Positions 13,654-14,528 of a stretch of 14,528 nucleotides of DNA are shown here, one piece after another. The notes beneath the pieces are model-generated. The model saw nothing but the letters and a program-made list of their open reading frames with translations, ran no database searches and was not told the DNA's origin. Numbering within the stretch: the first letter of the stretch is position 1; every line of letters begins with the position of its first letter. The position numbers were made by a program, and so were the translations under genes. Source of the DNA: Burkholderiales bacterium. GTDB lineage: Bacteria > Pseudomonadota > Gammaproteobacteria > Burkholderiales > SG8-39. Location: positions 1-14,528 of the forward strand of contig JADLDQ010000225.1 of assembly GCA_020846575.1 (NCBI GenBank). Reading direction: 5' to 3'.

Positions 13654-14528
13654 ATGTCAGCCAGCTACGAAATCCGCGGCAGCGTCGCCGTGATCACGAT
13701 GAACAACCCACCGGTCAGCGGACTGGGCTGCGACACGTGCCGCGGCATCGCCGAAGGCATCGACCGCGCCAACGCCGATGCCGCGGTCCAGGCGATCGTC
13801 ATCACCGGTGCCGGCAAGGCCTTCTCAGGCGGCGCTGACATCCGCGAGTTCGGCTCGCCGAAGGCGCTGGCCGAGCCGAACCTGCTGAGCCTGATCCTGC
13901 AACTCGAAGCCAGCACCAAGCCGGTGGTCGCGGCGCTGCACAGCGTGGCCATGGGCAGCAGCCTGGCGCTGGCGCTGGGCTGCCACTACCGCGTCGCCGC
14001 GCCGGGCACGCAGGTCGCGCTGCCCGAGGTCAAGCTCGGCCTGGTGCCGGGTGCCGGTGGCACGCAGCGCCTGCCGCGCGTGCTCGGTGTCGAGACCGCG
14101 CTGAACATGATCGTCAGCGGCGAACCGGTGAACAGCGAGATACTGGCTGCGATCCCGGGACAGCAGCTGATCCAGAAGATGGTCGATGGCGACGTGCTGG
14201 ACGGCGCGCTGGCCTATGCTGCCGAGGTGGCCGACAAGCGGCCGCTGCCGCTGGTGCGCAACCTGAAGGCCACGCATGGCAACGCCGACGGCTTCTTCGC
14301 CTTCGCGCGCAACAGCGTCAAGTCGATGGCGAAGAACTTGCCGGCGCCGGCCAAGTGCGTGGATTGCGTCGAGGCCGCGGTGAAGATGACGTTCGCCGAC
14401 GGGATGCGCTTCGAGCGCGACAGCTTTCTCGCGCTGATGACCACGCCCGAGAGCAAGGCGCTGCGCCATGCCTTCTTCGGCGAGCGCGCGGCCGGCAAGA
14501 TTCCCGACGTGCCCGAGGACACGCCGCA
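13654..14528 (+). CDS. FadB-like enoyl-CoA hydratase/isomerase-3-hydroxyacyl-CoA dehydrogenase (partial, runs off right edge)
   Basis: The frame opens at ATG 13654 behind an ideal AAGGAGG (13640-13646) and stays open to the window end, giving 291 codons of what is normally a protein of about 700 residues. Residues 1-180 are a crotonase domain: VAVITMNNPPVSGLG, SGGADIREFG (oxyanion loop), then ALGCHYRVAAPG, PEVKLGLVPGAGGTQRLPR. The later KMVDGDVLDGA, RPLPLVRNLK and ESKALRHAFFGERAA segments are linker regions typical of beta-oxidation multifunctional enzymes, leading to the NAD-binding dehydrogenase domain that would follow. The usual GGGLELALG reads G101-S-S-L-A105-L-A-L-G here. The first catalytic Glu (E119 of E. 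coli FadB) is thus Ala105, while the second (E139) is kept as E125. The crotonase half may act as a delta3-delta2 isomerase or be impaired for hydration. It stands alone after the MmgE/PrpD remnant, with its own ribosome site. Confidence 0.9.
   Translation, partial: MSASYEIRGSVAVITMNNPPVSGLGCDTCRGIAEGIDRANADAAVQAIVITGAGKAFSGGADIREFGSPKALAEPNLLSLILQLEASTKPVVAALHSVAMGSSLALALGCHYRVAAPGTQVALPEVKLGLVPGAGGTQRLPRVLGVETALNMIVSGEPVNSEILAAIPGQQLIQKMVDGDVLDGALAYAAEVADKRPLPLVRNLKATHGNADGFFAFARNSVKSMAKNLPAPAKCVDCVEAAVKMTFADGMRFERDSFLALMTTPESKALRHAFFGERAAGKIPDVPEDTP

Overview
The window is GC-rich throughout, with dense, mostly co-directional genes. It carries a Bug/TctC-type periplasmic solute-binding protein, a MaoC-phosphotransacetylase fusion and a FadB-type beta-oxidation protein. 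Together these point to a Betaproteobacterium, probably Burkholderiales-like. This is inference from gene families; there is no rRNA or other taxonomic marker.

Layout. (1) Positions 1-2913: the first codons of a leftward gene running off the edge, then a rightward pair encoding a MaoC-like hydratase fused to a phosphate acyltransferase and a short acetate/propionate kinase. The pair can turn acyl-CoA into free acid with ATP formation. (2) Positions 2914-5325: a strong hairpin separates this pair from a leftward two-gene unit, a Uma2-family (DUF820) nuclease-like protein followed by a membrane diguanylate cyclase with an SsuA/THI5-like periplasmic sensor. The cyclase frame is broken by an amber codon exactly at the third residue of its GGDEF motif. 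(3) Positions 5326-7228: a divergent control region and a rightward FAD-dependent aromatic-type monooxygenase whose 5' end has two competing starts. (4) Positions 7389-11808: a leftward group in transcription order: M24-fold metalloenzyme, Bug solute-binding protein, D-2-hydroxyacid dehydrogenase, Gfo/Idh/MocA oxidoreductase. It is transcribed divergently from a LysR regulator at 12157-13149. (5) Positions 13150-14528: a decayed MmgE/PrpD fragment, then the start of a FadB-like crotonase/3-hydroxyacyl-CoA dehydrogenase that runs off the right edge and lacks one of the two catalytic glutamates of hydratases.

Working model (inference): regions 3-4 look like an uncharacterised, LysR-controlled catabolic locus for an organic acid or aromatic compound. 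Uptake would use the Bug protein, and chemistry would use the monooxygenase, two NAD(P)-dependent dehydrogenases and an M24 enzyme whose active site is not that of an ordinary aminopeptidase. The flanking acyl-CoA genes could handle downstream CoA esters. The observations most worth following up are the amber codon in the GGDEF motif, the Glu-to-Ala change in the crotonase site, the altered M24 centre and the start/frame ambiguity of the monooxygenase. No tRNA, rRNA, CRISPR array or insertion sequence was seen.
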